From contig NZ_FOLL01000003.1 of NCBI RefSeq assembly GCF_900112315.1, positions 1-64,000 on the forward strand: a stretch of DNA of 64,000 bases. Reading direction: 5' to 3'. Under the pieces are notes generated by a model. The model did no database searches. It worked only from the letters and a program-made list of their open reading frames with translations, and was not told the origin of the DNA. This document shows positions 9,483 through 16,822 of the stretch, in pieces (position 1 is the stretch's first letter; each line of letters starts with the position of its first letter). Position numbers and translations under genes: made by a program. Source of the DNA: Parapedobacter composti (lineage in GTDB: Bacteria; Bacteroidota; Bacteroidia; Sphingobacteriales; Sphingobacteriaceae).

Positions 9483-9711
9483 TACGATGAAATCCGAAGA
9501 AGTTCTGCAAGACCTTGTCAGCACCAAAATGCCTTTCGGCAAATACAAAGATTCCTTCATTTGTAATCTTCCGGAGGCATACCTCGTGTGGTTCCATCGA
9601 CAGGGATTCCCTGCCGGAAAACTCGGGATGTTGCTGGCCACAATGTATGAGATAAAGCTCAATGGACTGGAATACCTGCTGCATCCCTTGCGAAACAAAA
9701 ACACGGGATGA
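9463..9711 (+). CDS. DUF3820 family small protein
   Basis: This protein has 82 residues from the ATG at 9463 (or 74 from the ATG at 9487), with the DUF3820 pattern: a short acidic N-terminus, then KMPFGKYKD, PEAYLVWFHRQGFPAGKLG and LGMLLATMYEIKLNGLE. Family members are small cytoplasmic proteins of unknown function, sometimes labelled quorum-sensing-regulated; I know of no proven activity. The ATG at 9463 overlaps the glycosyltransferase gene by 20 bp, which would allow coupling. Longer upstream starts run deep into that gene and are unlikely. Confidence 0.8.
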   Translation: MAKLTTDTMKSEEVLQDLVSTKMPFGKYKDSFICNLPEAYLVWFHRQGFPAGKLGMLLATMYEIKLNGLEYLLHPLRNKNTG

Positions 9712-9724
9712 GTGTTTTACCCAT

Positions 9725-10345
9725 ATGACCCGCCCTTTTGTTAAGCTTGGCTACTATTTCGCTACATGTATCATCGGGTTGGCGCTGGCCGCCTGCGGCG
9801 GCCAAAGCGGGAACACCGGAGATAGCGAAGCACGGAGTGTCGACGCTGCGCACACTATAGACACGTCCAACGGCTTACGGTTAGTACCCGGCCGATCGGT
9901 CGGCGGTATCCGACTCGATGATGCCGATTCGGCATTGTTTCGCAAGCTTGGCCAGCCCGACTTCACTAACGCGGCCATGGGTAAAGCTGTGTTAATGTGG
10001 TATATTCGCGCTGATACCCCCGCACACTCTTTATCAGTTTTTACCAGCCGCGAAATAGGAAGCGACGACGAGACTGCCCGTATCCGGCGGATACGCGTTA
10101 CTTCGCCGCAGTACGAGACCTCAAACGGCATACGGGTGGGCGAATCCCTGCGCGAGTTATCTATTATGTATCCCCGAGACCTTCACATTGTAGAAACTTA
10201 CGAGGACGACGGCCAGCAATATACCATCTACAGCACCCGGGGGGGTATTGCGTTTGAAGTCGACACGCACAACCGATGCGTCGCCATCTTTATCCAAAAA
10301 CCGGAGGCCAGCAAAGAGCCCTATTTACCGTTACGTGGTAAGTGA
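9725..10345 (+). CDS. Predicted lipoprotein of unknown function
   Basis: From the ATG at 9725 the 206-residue product begins with a lipoprotein signal (ATCIIGLALAAC, lipid-modified Cys about residue 21). The rest is hydrophilic with repeated beta-strand-like stretches (GRSVGGIRLDDADSALFRKLG, TIYSTRGGIAFEVD). A further in-frame ATG at 9662 would put 21 residues before the signal peptide and overlap the DUF3820 gene, so it is rejected. The pattern of a short leader and a G-x-I-x-L-(G/D) motif resembles small periplasmic proteins that compare a property with a threshold, but I do not recognise a family. Confidence 0.7.
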   Translation: MTRPFVKLGYYFATCIIGLALAACGGQSGNTGDSEARSVDAAHTIDTSNGLRLVPGRSVGGIRLDDADSALFRKLGQPDFTNAAMGKAVLMWYIRADTPAHSLSVFTSREIGSDDETARIRRIRVTSPQYETSNGIRVGESLRELSIMYPRDLHIVETYEDDGQQYTIYSTRGGIAFEVDTHNRCVAIFIQKPEASKEPYLPLRGK

Positions 10346-10449
10346 CGACGTCTAAAGACAGCTCTTGTCGTCTCTGCACTTCGTATTCATCGCGACGGAG
10401 CCCTAAAACAGTCAACCTATGGCTAACATAAAGACGGGCCGGTTACTCC

Positions 10450-11880
10450 CTACCGCTTTACCGCATCATGAAACTCCAATGCATACTGGTTTAGTATCCG
10501 GACGGTATTGCGTACATCACTCTCTGTTGTTTCTGGATGAATGGCGCATATCCTCAAGACTTTTTTCCCGTGAAGCTCCGTTGTGAAAACGCCCGCATAA
10601 CCGTTTTCAATCATACTTTTTGAAATCCGTTGATTTAGCTCGTGGCGCTCGTCCTCAGAAAGGTCTGCCGGAGCATAACGGAAATTGACTATCGCTAGCT
10701 GTGCTGGGGACACAATTTCCCAATACTTCTTTTTACGCAGCTCATCTTCTGCCCAAGCAGCCAGCTGAAAGCCGTGTTCAATTGCTTCACTCATCCCCAG
10801 GCTACCGAGCCCTTGCAAGGTCAGCCATAATCTAAGGCCTCGCGCCGGTCTCGTTAATTCAACACCCAGGTCCATCGCATTTGCATGGCTGTGATCTGAT
10901 TCTAAATCTTTCAGGTACTCGGGCCGTACGTGAAAACTCCGGATAAGATCCATCTTGTCTTTTACCAGCACCATGGCACATCCATACGTCTGAAACAGCC
11001 ACTTATGCCCGTCCCAGCTAATGCTGTCGGCCTGTCCAATTCCATCCAACAGGTGCCTGTATTTCAGCGACAGCATCACCGAAGCGCCGTAAGCGCCATC
11101 CACGTGCATCCAGATTCCATATTCCTGACATATCGCCGCGATCTGCCGAAGCGGGTCAATGCTACCGGTATTAGTGGTTCCAGCGGTGGCAATTACCGCA
11201 AAAGGGATGAGCCCGGCTGCGAGATCCTGCTCAATCGCCGTGCGCAGCAATAGAGAGTCCATACGGAAGGAAGTGTCCGTAGCCACAGTGCGTATCCGGT
11301 GGCTAGGTATACCGATAATGCGCAATCCCTTCATCACGGAACTGTGCGATTGGTCAGACACATAAGCTACACCAAGGTGCAAGGTACGCTCATCCAGCAC
11401 CTTATCCCGGGCGGCAATAAGCGCCGTCATATTAGCCATAGACCCTCCAGAAACAAACAGCCCGCCAGACGAATCCCCATAGCCTGCCTGCTGGCAAAGC
11501 CAATGGATGAGCTCCTGCTCTATACAGCTGGCCGCCGGACCGTTTGCCCAGCTTCCGGCATGGATATTATAGGCAGACGTCATGATATCGCCAAGCCACG
11601 AAAGCCGGGACGCAGGACCGGGAATGAAGCCGAAAAAGCGGGGATGATCTGTCCTTACACCGTAGGCAAAAATGTCGTCTACAAGTTCATTCACAATGTC
11701 CTGTATAGCCCGCCCCTTATTTGGGATACCCCTGTGCTTAAGTTGTTCGATCTGGTGCTCGTCAATTTCGTTAACGGCGCTTCTGGCATTGCGATCGCGC
11801 TTATCGGCCCGGAAGCGGAAAGTAAATGCTTCAATGGCCTCTTCCACTTTTTGGTCCAGTTCATGCATTTTGATACTCAT
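10450..11880 (-). CDS. PLP-dependent group II amino-acid decarboxylase
   Basis: Taken from the ATG at 11880, the 476-residue protein fits aromatic-L-amino-acid/glutamate-type decarboxylases. Motifs are SGGSMANMTAL, the ring-stacking His179 in SDQSHSSVMKG, ATAGTTNTGSIDPL, HVDGAYGAS with the pyridine-binding Asp261, and SWDGHKWL with the PLP lysine 293. Upstream ATGs at 11919 and 11946 would add residues not typical of the family. The substrate (aromatic amino acid, glutamate or aspartate) cannot be told by reading. It stands alone between a lipoprotein gene and the gene-poor stretch. Confidence 0.88.
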   Translation of the reverse strand: MSIKMHELDQKVEEAIEAFTFRFRADKRDRNARSAVNEIDEHQIEQLKHRGIPNKGRAIQDIVNELVDDIFAYGVRTDHPRFFGFIPGPASRLSWLGDIMTSAYNIHAGSWANGPAASCIEQELIHWLCQQAGYGDSSGGLFVSGGSMANMTALIAARDKVLDERTLHLGVAYVSDQSHSSVMKGLRIIGIPSHRIRTVATDTSFRMDSLLLRTAIEQDLAAGLIPFAVIATAGTTNTGSIDPLRQIAAICQEYGIWMHVDGAYGASVMLSLKYRHLLDGIGQADSISWDGHKWLFQTYGCAMVLVKDKMDLIRSFHVRPEYLKDLESDHSHANAMDLGVELTRPARGLRLWLTLQGLGSLGMSEAIEHGFQLAAWAEDELRKKKYWEIVSPAQLAIVNFRYAPADLSEDERHELNQRISKSMIENGYAGVFTTELHGKKVLRICAIHPETTESDVRNTVRILNQYALEFHDAVKR

Positions 11881-12143
11881 GGTGCTTTGAATTTCTTTGT
11901 AAATTGATGCAGTTAACATCGAATATCTTGGATCGCAAGATAGCATTTTGCCGCCAATGCGGATTCCCTATAGTCAGTTTTATGTCTACGAAGTGGTGTG
12001 GCCGCATCCACATTTCTGCTTCGTTTTTCAGGGCCATCCAATGTCAAACAGAGGCAAAACCGGATGCCGTTCCCCATGGGTAGATAAACCTTATTCCTAC
12101 CCCGGTGTCTTCTTTAAACAGCTAGACAAAAAAATTGATTTTA

Positions 12144-12175
12144 TTTGTCTTGGTGTAAAAAATACACTATCTTTG
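12144..12175 (+). promoter_or_regulatory. Promoter ahead of the 12211 hairpin
   Basis: TTTG at 12144-12147 and TATCTTTG at 12168-12175 are separated by 20 bp, an excellent match to the Bacteroidota housekeeping promoter. No convincing coding frame starts downstream before the hairpin at 12211-12240. Confidence 0.6.
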
Positions 12176-12179
12176 TGTC

Positions 12180-12250
12180 ATCATAATTTAGGTTTATAAT
12201 TGGTTAGTTAAAAGGTCTCCATCCTCCCCGTTTGGAGACCTTTCATTTTT
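12180..12250 (+). ncRNA. Candidate small RNA ending in a terminator hairpin
   Basis: A transcript from the promoter at 12144-12175 would start near 12180 and reach a perfect 10-bp hairpin (AAAGGTCTCC at 12211-12220 with GGAGACCTTT at 12231-12240) followed by CATTTTT, giving an RNA of about 70 nt. The 13-nt loop contains CCUCC. It matches no RNA family I know. Alternatively the hairpin ends the broken leftward frame at 12325-12445 and the promoter drives nothing stable. Confidence 0.35.
12211..12250. terminator. 10-bp hairpin with T-rich tail, usable on both strands
   Basis: AAAGGTCTCC / GGAGACCTTT form a perfect stem with a 13-nt loop; the plus-strand tail is CATTTTT and the minus-strand tail is TTTTAAC. 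The intervening stretch 12251-12531 carries only the decayed minus-strand frame described next. Confidence 0.6.
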
Positions 12251-12324
12251 CCCGACGACTCAAACCATTCTTCCAGCCTGCCCGGTCGCCGTTGGTTCTC
12301 CTCAAGTGACCAGATATCCCTTCC

Positions 12325-12445
12325 TCAATTGAACGCTTTGGTAACGGTCCTCCTACGATGGTTTTGCTCTTTTGCTTGACCATAGCATCCGCCAAGGACT
12401 ACTGCAGACAGACAACCTAAACCAATAAAACGTAATTAATCTCAT
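12325..12445 (-). pseudogene. Frame-shifted remnant of a small lipoprotein
   Basis: On the minus strand an ATG at 12445 opens a frame that, after removal of one T from a TTTT run (12427-12430), becomes a classic lipoprotein signal: FIGLGCLSAVVLGGC followed by a polar tail, ending at TGA 12327-12325. The same frame stays open past that stop to about 12208. The frame as it stands encodes a different, unconvincing peptide. It may be a decayed gene, a sequencing error in the T run or a chance frame. Confidence 0.35.
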
Positions 12446-12531
12446 CTGGCTGAAACAAGAATATCTACGATCGTGCCGGCATGCACATCTAAACCACATT
12501 CACTGTTGTTTTTTATATGGCTGAAATTCAC

Positions 12532-12552
12532 TATCTTTGGAAAAAGGAGGTG
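12532..12552 (+). promoter_or_regulatory. -7 box plus perfect Shine-Dalgarno of the DUF4833 gene
   Basis: TATCTTTG (12532-12539) is followed directly by AAAAAGGAGGTG (12541-12552) and an ATG at 12556. AAGGAGGTG is complementary to nine bases of the 16S rRNA 3' tail, at ideal spacing. Transcription would start near 12543, so the leader is almost only the Shine-Dalgarno. The earlier in-frame ATG at 12517 lies upstream of this promoter and is rejected. Strong Shine-Dalgarnos are rare in Bacteroidota. Confidence 0.6.
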
Positions 12553-12555
12553 CTT

Positions 12556-13161
12556 ATGCATGCGCTGGCGTTTCTTCAGCAACATGCCTTACATAATGTA
12601 TGGCTAAACACGATCAAAGGCAGCATTTCTGTGATTCTCCTTTTTTCCGCGCTGCGGCTCATTGCTCAGGAAAATGACTTCGACAAACAGGTGGCCGTCG
12701 ATAAATTACCCGTCCCGAACGAACACCGGCAACTGTTTTACCTGCAGCGCGATCCCGACGAAAATACGGTCGTCTACCAGCTCAATATGGAAAACAATGC
12801 GGTAGATCCGGAAAAACCGGTAAATATCTACTGGATACGGTATGCCGAAGGAGGTAAACGCAAGGGATTGAATTTCGTACAGCAGACCATGGCCTACGGT
12901 ATCAGCCATAAAATACTTGAAAACGGTGATTTCGAACTGCGTCTGGCCGCTTACAGGCAATTGCCTTTGCGGCTATCCTATTGCCAGAAGAGAAAAAAGC
13001 ATGTTGTTTTGGCCACCATCAACAACCACGAAGTCATTTTAGATCGCATTTTCGTCCGTATTACGGGCGGATCGATGTTCAGTCCTGACATTGCATATTT
13101 TGAATTGAGCGGGCGCGATACCGCCACGTTAGCCCGCGTAACGCAACGGATAAAACCATGA
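12556..13161 (+). CDS. DUF4833 domain protein, probably exported
   Basis: This 201-residue protein has a hydrophobic segment (residues about 19-36, IKGSISVILLFSALRLIAQ) that reads as a signal peptide or anchor. The remainder fits DUF4833: LFYLQRDPDENTVVYQLN, NIYWIRYAEGGKRKGLNFVQQTMAYGI, and a C-terminal beta-rich part ending in IFVRITGG and IAYFELSGRD. The family has no known function. It overlaps the next gene (pcm) by 4 bp, and both products appear exported, which suggests joint work in the cell envelope. The start is fixed by the Shine-Dalgarno at 12544-12552. Confidence 0.82.
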   Translation: MHALAFLQQHALHNVWLNTIKGSISVILLFSALRLIAQENDFDKQVAVDKLPVPNEHRQLFYLQRDPDENTVVYQLNMENNAVDPEKPVNIYWIRYAEGGKRKGLNFVQQTMAYGISHKILENGDFELRLAAYRQLPLRLSYCQKRKKHVVLATINNHEVILDRIFVRITGGSMFSPDIAYFELSGRDTATLARVTQRIKP

Positions 13162-13847
13162 AAGCATTGGCTGCAATAAGCGTCTTGCTCGCCGTCACGG
13201 GGCATGTCTACGGCCAAGCCGAAGAACACCGGCGGGCGCGGATGGTGCGGCAGCAGTTGGAAGCCCGCGGAATCAGCCATAAGGCAACCCTGGACGCTAT
13301 GCAACACGTAGAAAGGCACTTGTTCGTGCCAGCAAAATACCGGCAACAAGCCTATGATGACACGCCGCTTCCTATCGGACATGGGCAAACCATCTCACAG
13401 CCCTATATCGTAGCGTATATGACACAATTGCTTGGCCTAAAGGCAACCGATCGTGTGTTGGAAATCGGGACCGGCTCCGGCTATCAAGCAGCCGTTCTGG
13501 CTGAAATTGTCAAGGAAGTTTTTACGATCGAGATCGTAAAGCCATTGGGCCAGAACGCCCAAAAAGTACTCAGCAAGTTGGGATATGACAACGTAACCGT
13601 AGTTATCGGCGACGGCTACAGGGGGTTGGATACCCAAGCCCCGTTTGACGCAATTATGGTTACCGCGGCGGCGGAAGATGTTCCCCCTCCACTTATCAGC
13701 CAACTCAAAGACGGCGGAAAATTAGTGATGCCAGTCGGCGCGCCGGGAGATGTGCAGACGCTCATGCTGGTAGAAAAAAGAAAAGGTAAACCCATCAAAA
13801 CGGAACTTATGCCGGTACGGTTCGTGCCCTTTACGCGTGATCAATAA
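13158..13847 (+). CDS. pcm: Protein-L-isoaspartate O-methyltransferase with signal peptide
   Basis: This 229-residue SAM-dependent methyltransferase repairs isoaspartyl residues by methylation. Family marks are ISQPYIVAYMTQLL (79-92) and the SAM loop LEIGTGSGYQAAV (101-113), with PFDAIMVTAAA and the C-terminal VRFVPF. Unlike cytoplasmic E. coli Pcm it starts with a cleavable-type signal (MKALAAISVLLAVTGHVYGQ, cut near residue 20). If exported it would need SAM outside the cytoplasm. The start overlaps DUF4833 by 4 bp. The 3' end overlaps convergent bshC by 7 bp. Confidence 0.92.
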   Translation: MKALAAISVLLAVTGHVYGQAEEHRRARMVRQQLEARGISHKATLDAMQHVERHLFVPAKYRQQAYDDTPLPIGHGQTISQPYIVAYMTQLLGLKATDRVLEIGTGSGYQAAVLAEIVKEVFTIEIVKPLGQNAQKVLSKLGYDNVTVVIGDGYRGLDTQAPFDAIMVTAAAEDVPPPLISQLKDGGKLVMPVGAPGDVQTLMLVEKRKGKPIKTELMPVRFVPFTRDQ

Positions 13848-15430
13848 ATAATAGTGAACTTAAAATCCAGCGGATTAAAAAGGCTGATTAGTTCCCTGAT
13901 TAGCTGATCGCCATGCTTCACGTAAAGCAGTCCAAAATTTTCCGACCGCTCCTGCAAAACCCCGCCCGGAAACAGTTTTTCTTTAATCCGTTCAATTTGG
14001 ATAAGGGCGTCTTCATGATTCCGCTTATCAGCCTTAATCAACTTCCTTTCAAGATTATTGATGGCCTTTTTCAGCCGCGCCTTCACAGCATCTGTACTGG
14101 GCCCCAGGCTGGGGTCTATTTTGTGTGCACGCAACCTCAGCTTACCAAAGATAGCATTGAGTTCCATCCATTCATCATTGAGATTCAGCCGGTGTTTGGT
14201 GTGGCGCCGCACATATTCTTTCTTCAGTTCTTCAGTGTCCTTGAAAATACTTTTAAATGTCAGATCCAACCGGAGTACCTTCACGGCCATGTTGTCATCG
14301 GTAATCATTGCCGAATTGCGTGGCACCAATATGGGAAAATCTACGCCATAATAGTCAAACACACCCTTAAGCTGCAGCCAGTAAACCATTTCGGCACCAC
14401 CACCAATATAAGCCAGATTAGGTAAAATTATCTCTTCGTAAAGCGGGCGCATTACCACATTTGGGCTAAACCGCTCGGGACGTTGGTAAATCTCCTTTTT
14501 TAGCTCATCTTCCGTAAAAAACAGCTTTTGGTGCAGTACCTCATACCGGCCGTCGTCTAACCGAACCATCCGTTCCCGGTAGGTGTCAGTAAGGTAAAAG
14601 AAGTTAATCTCACGGGCATGAACCTGAGTTGCAAACCCCGCGTCCTGAAGCGCATCGGATGTACGGGCAATAGCACGATGGCTATGCTCACCAAGCATAT
14701 CCTGCACAATATAGGGGGCGAAACTACGCTTGAAATCAGCGTCATCGGCATCTATGGTAACCAGTCCGTAGCGCCCAAATAAGCCATTCACTAAGTACCG
14801 CGTGGCGGCGGCAAGGCTGTCGTGCCGCAGATAAGCTGCTTCAACTAACTCAGCGAGCTTTGCCGAATTATCAGAAAGGCCCAGAAATTTCTGATATTGC
14901 CTTACCGCTTCGACCATGCCGGCGGGATTCATCCTCCCCGTAGCCCCGGTTGCCGCGGCTTCCCATGCAATCGTTTTTCCCTGAAGCCGCGCATGATTGA
15001 TTTCTGCAAAATCATGATCCTCCGTGGCCATCCAATACACCGGCACGAACCGATGGTCAGGAAAAGCCTTTTGCAGATCCTGCGCCAGCCTAATCGTGCT
15101 CACGATTTTGAAAATAAAATAAAGCGGTCCAGTAAAAATATTGAGTTGGTGCCCCGTGGTAACGGTAAAAGTGTTTTCATCAAGCAGCGCGGTCACATTA
15201 GCGGCCACTTCAGGCGTCTGTTCCAGCAACCTGCCATACTGTTGCCGCAACCGCTGAACCAATAGTTGGCGATCCGTTTTGCCAACCTTAGCCTGCAACT
15301 GCTGGGCAAAACCTGCTATATCAGGCCTATTACCTGCAAAAGGAGCAAGCGCAGGGTCGTTGTCCAAGTACGACAGCAACGTTTTTGAAAAGCTGTTGGT
15401 ATCGCGGTAGTCTATATAGGTGGCTTTCAT
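13841..15430 (-). CDS. bshC: Bacillithiol biosynthesis cysteine-adding enzyme BshC
   Basis: This cytoplasmic protein of 529 residues (from ATG 15430) performs or supports the last step of bacillithiol synthesis, adding cysteine to glucosaminyl-malate. BshC hallmarks are TGHQLNIFTGPLYFIFKI, WMATEDHDFAEINHA, FPILVPRNSAMI and a C-terminal coiled-coil. Length agrees with the family (about 530-540). The in-frame codon at 15436 lies closer to the promoter box and is less likely. It sits with its 3' end overlapping pcm. The other bsh genes are not in the window. Confidence 0.93.
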   Translation of the reverse strand: MKATYIDYRDTNSFSKTLLSYLDNDPALAPFAGNRPDIAGFAQQLQAKVGKTDRQLLVQRLRQQYGRLLEQTPEVAANVTALLDENTFTVTTGHQLNIFTGPLYFIFKIVSTIRLAQDLQKAFPDHRFVPVYWMATEDHDFAEINHARLQGKTIAWEAAATGATGRMNPAGMVEAVRQYQKFLGLSDNSAKLAELVEAAYLRHDSLAAATRYLVNGLFGRYGLVTIDADDADFKRSFAPYIVQDMLGEHSHRAIARTSDALQDAGFATQVHAREINFFYLTDTYRERMVRLDDGRYEVLHQKLFFTEDELKKEIYQRPERFSPNVVMRPLYEEIILPNLAYIGGGAEMVYWLQLKGVFDYYGVDFPILVPRNSAMITDDNMAVKVLRLDLTFKSIFKDTEELKKEYVRRHTKHRLNLNDEWMELNAIFGKLRLRAHKIDPSLGPSTDAVKARLKKAINNLERKLIKADKRNHEDALIQIERIKEKLFPGGVLQERSENFGLLYVKHGDQLIRELISLFNPLDFKFTIIY

Positions 15431-15437
15431 CAACACA

Positions 15438-15445
15438 CAAAAATA
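15438..15445 (-). promoter_or_regulatory. -7 element of bshC
   Basis: On the minus strand TATTTTTG ends 7 bases before the bshC ATG at 15430. This predicts a 5' leader of only about 3-4 nt. No TTG lies at the ideal -33 distance. Confidence 0.4.
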
Positions 15446-15478
15446 GCAGTTGCCTCTGAAAACCGTGAGGGATAACGA

Positions 15479-16813
15479 TTATTTGACAATCGTTCCATAC
15501 AAGTCAAAATCTTCCGCGCGATCTATCCGGATCTCCGCGAAACGACCCGGCGCCAGGTAATTATCGGCCGCCGGAATGAGCACCTCGTTATCTACCTCGG
15601 GAGAATCGTATTCTGTACGGCCGATAATGTAGTCACCCTCTACCTTATCCACCAGCACACGGTAAGTCCGGCCTATCTTCGCTTGGTTGATTTCATAGGA
15701 AATCCCTTGCTGAATCTCCATGATCTGATCTACGCGCTCAGTCTTCACTTCTTCGGACACATCGTCCGCAAGGTGATAGGCATGCGTATTTTCTTCATGA
15801 GAATACGTAAAACATCCAAGACGGTCGAAACGCGTGTCGGACACCCACTGCAGCAACTCTTCGAAGTCCTGTTCCGTCTCTCCGGGATATCCGCAAATCA
15901 ACGTGGTGCGCAGGGCGATACCCGGTACGCGGTCACGGATGGCTTTGACGAGGTCAATGGTCTTCTGTTTCGTGATACCCCGCCGCATGGACTTGAGCAT
16001 GTGGTCGCTGATGTGCTGCAGGGGCATGTCCAGGTATTTGCAGATGTTATTACGCTCATTCATCACGTCAAGTATATCCATCGGGAAACCCGAAGGATAA
16101 GCATATTGTAAGCGTATCCATTCTATTCCATCCACGTCAGAAAGCCTGCGTAACAGGTCGGCCAAGTTGCGCCGCCCATACAAATCAAGACCGTAGTACG
16201 TGAGATCCTGGGCTATCAGAATGAGTTCTTTGACGCCGTTTTTTGCCAAATGCGCTGCTTCCCTAACTAAGTTTTCCACCGGCTTGGAAACATGCTTGCC
16301 CCGCATCAGCGGAATAGCACAGAAAGAACATGGCCGGTTGCAGCCCTCGGCGATCTTGAAATAAGCAAAATGCGACGGCGTAGTCAGCATTCGCTCCCCC
16401 AGCAGCTCATGCCTGTAATCGGCACCAAGAGCTCCCAGCAACTCAGGCAGGTCGTTCGTTCCAAAGTAGGCGTCTACATTGGAAATTTCAGCCTGCAGCT
16501 CAGGCTTGTAACGCTCGGAAAGGCACCCAGTCACAATAACCTTGCCCACTTTCCCTTCGTCTTTAAGCGCACTGTATTGGAGGATAGTATCGATAGACTC
16601 CTGCTTCGCATTGTCAATGAACCCGCAGGTGTTGATGACCACTATATCGTCGGCCTGTACATCCTCCGCCTCATGCACCACTTGCAATTGGTTACCCCGC
16701 AACTGGCCCATCAGCACCTCACTATCGTGGAGATTTTTCGAACAGCCTAAGGTCACCACATTCACGCGCGTCTTATGTGATGCAGCGACTGATTTAATTT
16801 GCTTTGTTTTCAT
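15479..16813 (-). CDS. rimO: Ribosomal protein S12 methylthiotransferase RimO
   Basis: This 444-residue radical-SAM enzyme methylthiolates an aspartate of ribosomal protein S12. It has an N-terminal UPF0004 domain with three iron-sulfur ligands (Cys24, Cys63, Cys97), the radical-SAM CxxxCxxC (Cys158, Cys162, Cys165 in EGCNRPCSFC) and a C-terminal TRAM domain (about 375-444). TLGCSKNLHDSE and RGKHVS are RimO rather than MiaB signatures. It follows ftsY with 9 bp between and is probably in the same transcript. Confidence 0.95.
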   Translation of the reverse strand: MKTKQIKSVAASHKTRVNVVTLGCSKNLHDSEVLMGQLRGNQLQVVHEAEDVQADDIVVINTCGFIDNAKQESIDTILQYSALKDEGKVGKVIVTGCLSERYKPELQAEISNVDAYFGTNDLPELLGALGADYRHELLGERMLTTPSHFAYFKIAEGCNRPCSFCAIPLMRGKHVSKPVENLVREAAHLAKNGVKELILIAQDLTYYGLDLYGRRNLADLLRRLSDVDGIEWIRLQYAYPSGFPMDILDVMNERNNICKYLDMPLQHISDHMLKSMRRGITKQKTIDLVKAIRDRVPGIALRTTLICGYPGETEQDFEELLQWVSDTRFDRLGCFTYSHEENTHAYHLADDVSEEVKTERVDQIMEIQQGISYEINQAKIGRTYRVLVDKVEGDYIIGRTEYDSPEVDNEVLIPAADNYLAPGRFAEIRIDRAEDFDLYGTIVK

Positions 16814-16822
16814 AGCATGGCG

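Noticed and set aside
11948-12199. Open frame of 83 codons on the plus strand
   Set aside because: Its composition (many Pro, His, Cys, Trp) is not protein-like, it overlaps the upstream region of the divergent decarboxylase gene and runs through the 12144-12175 promoter. No family match.
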